This document shows positions 28,284 through 28,971 of a stretch of 28,971 nt of DNA, one piece after another. Source of the DNA: a virus; IMG/VR virus record IMGVR_UViG_3300024433_000035, positions 1-28,971 of that record. One strand, given 5' to 3'. Every line of letters starts with the position of its first letter. Positions within the stretch are counted from its first letter, which is position 1. A program made the position numbers and the translations under genes. The notes under the pieces are model-generated. The model made no database searches. It was given only the letters and a program-made list of their open reading frames with translations, and was not told the origin of the DNA.

Positions 28284-28495
28284 CCGATACTCACCTCCAA
28301 ATCTTCACCCCCACGTACAGGTAGACTTGCCCCCTGGTGTAGCGTAGCATAGATGCGCCACACCCCCTTTGGCTCATCCCGCACCGCCTTGGTGATCTCG
28401 CCGACAACCTTGTCCTCACATCTGATCGGTCGCCCTGCGAGGTCGCCGACAAGATCTATAAGGGGCACCTCAAAAACAAACCCGTTCCAAAACAT
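28265..28495 (-). CDS. Hypothetical small beta-rich protein
   Basis: A 76-residue protein with GGAGGG nine bases upstream of ATG 28495, which shares a base with the upstream stop (TGATG). The pattern RPIRCEDKVVGEITKAVRDE followed by VWRIYATLHQG suggests a small beta-barrel. No family is recognised. Confidence 0.6.
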   Translation of the reverse strand: MFWNGFVFEVPLIDLVGDLAGRPIRCEDKVVGEITKAVRDEPKGVWRIYATLHQGASLPVRGGEDLEVSIGCKPAT

Positions 28496-28971
28496 CAGCC
28501 TGTTCCCTCCGTTTCTCCTTTCTGTGATTGCAGCCGTTCAAAAAGCGTGTTGGCCAAGTCCCGCGCCACACACTCGCTAATATCAAATGCCCCCATCACT
28601 TGCTTGTCACCAAAGAACAATGCGATCGCTTCCTTGGCATCCACGATCGCAGCAGCCTTGGCTTTAAGCGCGGCCTCTAGTGCGCAGGCTGCTGCCTGGT
28701 TCTGTTTGGCTAACTCCTCGGTGCGCATCTCGAGATCCTTATATCGCCGCATGGCACGTCCGAGATCCTGCCGCAGGGTCTTGATCTCTTCGGCGGTATC
28801 GATCGTATCGGGTTCCTGATCGAGATCGGAAAAATCCTCCGGATCCCATTCGGCATCGTCTAAAGGCCCAAGGCCCATGGTCGCCCGCTGGTTATTGATG
28901 GTTGCCTTCTCGCTCTGCGATACGACATAATGAACGGCCTCCCGTTCGGTTTGTAGCCGCTTCAGATGCGC
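28495..28971 (-). CDS. Coiled-coil protein, N-terminus cut by window edge
   Basis: The frame is open from the stop at 28495 to the right edge, 158 residues visible. An internal ATG at 28878 has no ribosome binding site, and the 31 codons before it read well (HLKRLQTEREAVHYVVSQSE), so the real start lies outside. An acidic linker (DAEWDPEDFSDLDQEPDTID) is followed by a long coiled coil (EEIKTLRQDLGRAMRRYKDL and on). No enzyme motif is visible. Confidence 0.65.
   Translation of the reverse strand, partial: AHLKRLQTEREAVHYVVSQSEKATINNQRATMGLGPLDDAEWDPEDFSDLDQEPDTIDTAEEIKTLRQDLGRAMRRYKDLEMRTEELAKQNQAAACALEAALKAKAAAIVDAKEAIALFFGDKQVMGAFDISECVARDLANTLFERLQSQKGETEGTG

Noticed and set aside
1-28971. 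tRNA genes, insertion sequences, integrase, lysis genes
   Set aside because: I looked for transfer RNA folds, transposase or integrase motifs, terminal inverted repeats and endolysin motifs and saw none that I could support.

Overview
The window is a contiguous piece of a tailed double-stranded DNA phage or prophage (Caudoviricetes, siphovirus-like). Every gene I can support lies on the minus strand, so the map reads from right to left. The virion genes are an HK97-type set: small and large terminase, portal, Mu gpF-like minor head protein, XkdF-like protease, HK97-fold capsid, head-tail adaptor, head closure, HK97 gp10-like neck protein, a tail assembly chaperone pair and a TP901-like tape measure protein. 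The DNA is fairly GC-rich, ribosome binding sites are strong (AGGAGG), GTG and TTG starts are common, and many genes are coupled by ATGA, TGATG or TAATG overlaps. No host marker gene is present, so the host cannot be named beyond a bacterium that uses classical Shine-Dalgarno initiation.

Right part (about 22.2-29.0 kb): some 25 very small, tightly packed genes, mostly unrecognised. Several carry CxxC zinc-binding pairs, one is a DUF7352-type protein, and one is a 57-residue membrane protein. Two abutting perfect hairpins of REP-like appearance (23015-23051) interrupt this block. It ends in a terminator-like hairpin with a T8 tract (22115-22148).

Centre (20472-22203): 1.7 kb without a credible gene but full of structure. 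It holds an array with a 43-bp period, a 20-bp direct repeat, a duplicated hairpin element, a 28-bp composite repeat 120 bp apart, six TCCACA (DnaA-box-like) cores and about nine short perfect hairpins. It is the best candidate in the window for a replication origin or another cis-acting control centre.

Left of it (12.5-20.5 kb): a D12-class adenine methyltransferase, a zinc-ribbon protein, a short ORF with a capsid-arm-like motif, a ParB-like protein, the small terminase, a sulfatase/alkaline-phosphatase-superfamily protein, the large terminase, portal, minor head protein and a Com-like zinc finger missed by simple ORF length cut-offs. The sulfatase-like gene is coupled to both terminase genes by 4-nt overlaps, which is unusual.

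From 12.5 kb leftwards a near-consensus sigma-70 promoter (TTGACA, 17 nt, TATACT) overlapped by a perfect 8-bp dyad appears to drive the capsid and tail operon: a small helical protein, a ChaB-XkdF protease with a low-complexity scaffold-like tail, and the major capsid protein. A 13-bp hairpin follows. Next come a family 9 glycosyltransferase, a LamG-like protein and other presumed surface proteins, three consecutive genes sharing a beta-sandwich domain, and the neck and tail genes. The tail chaperone gene has a textbook T TTT TTC slippery heptamer that would join it to the overlapping downstream frame. The tape measure gene runs off the left edge.

The combination of a sulfatase-like enzyme, a glycosyltransferase and a lectin-like protein inside the virion gene block suggests that this phage modifies or reads glycans, on its own particle or on the host. 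That is inference, not shown by the sequence alone.
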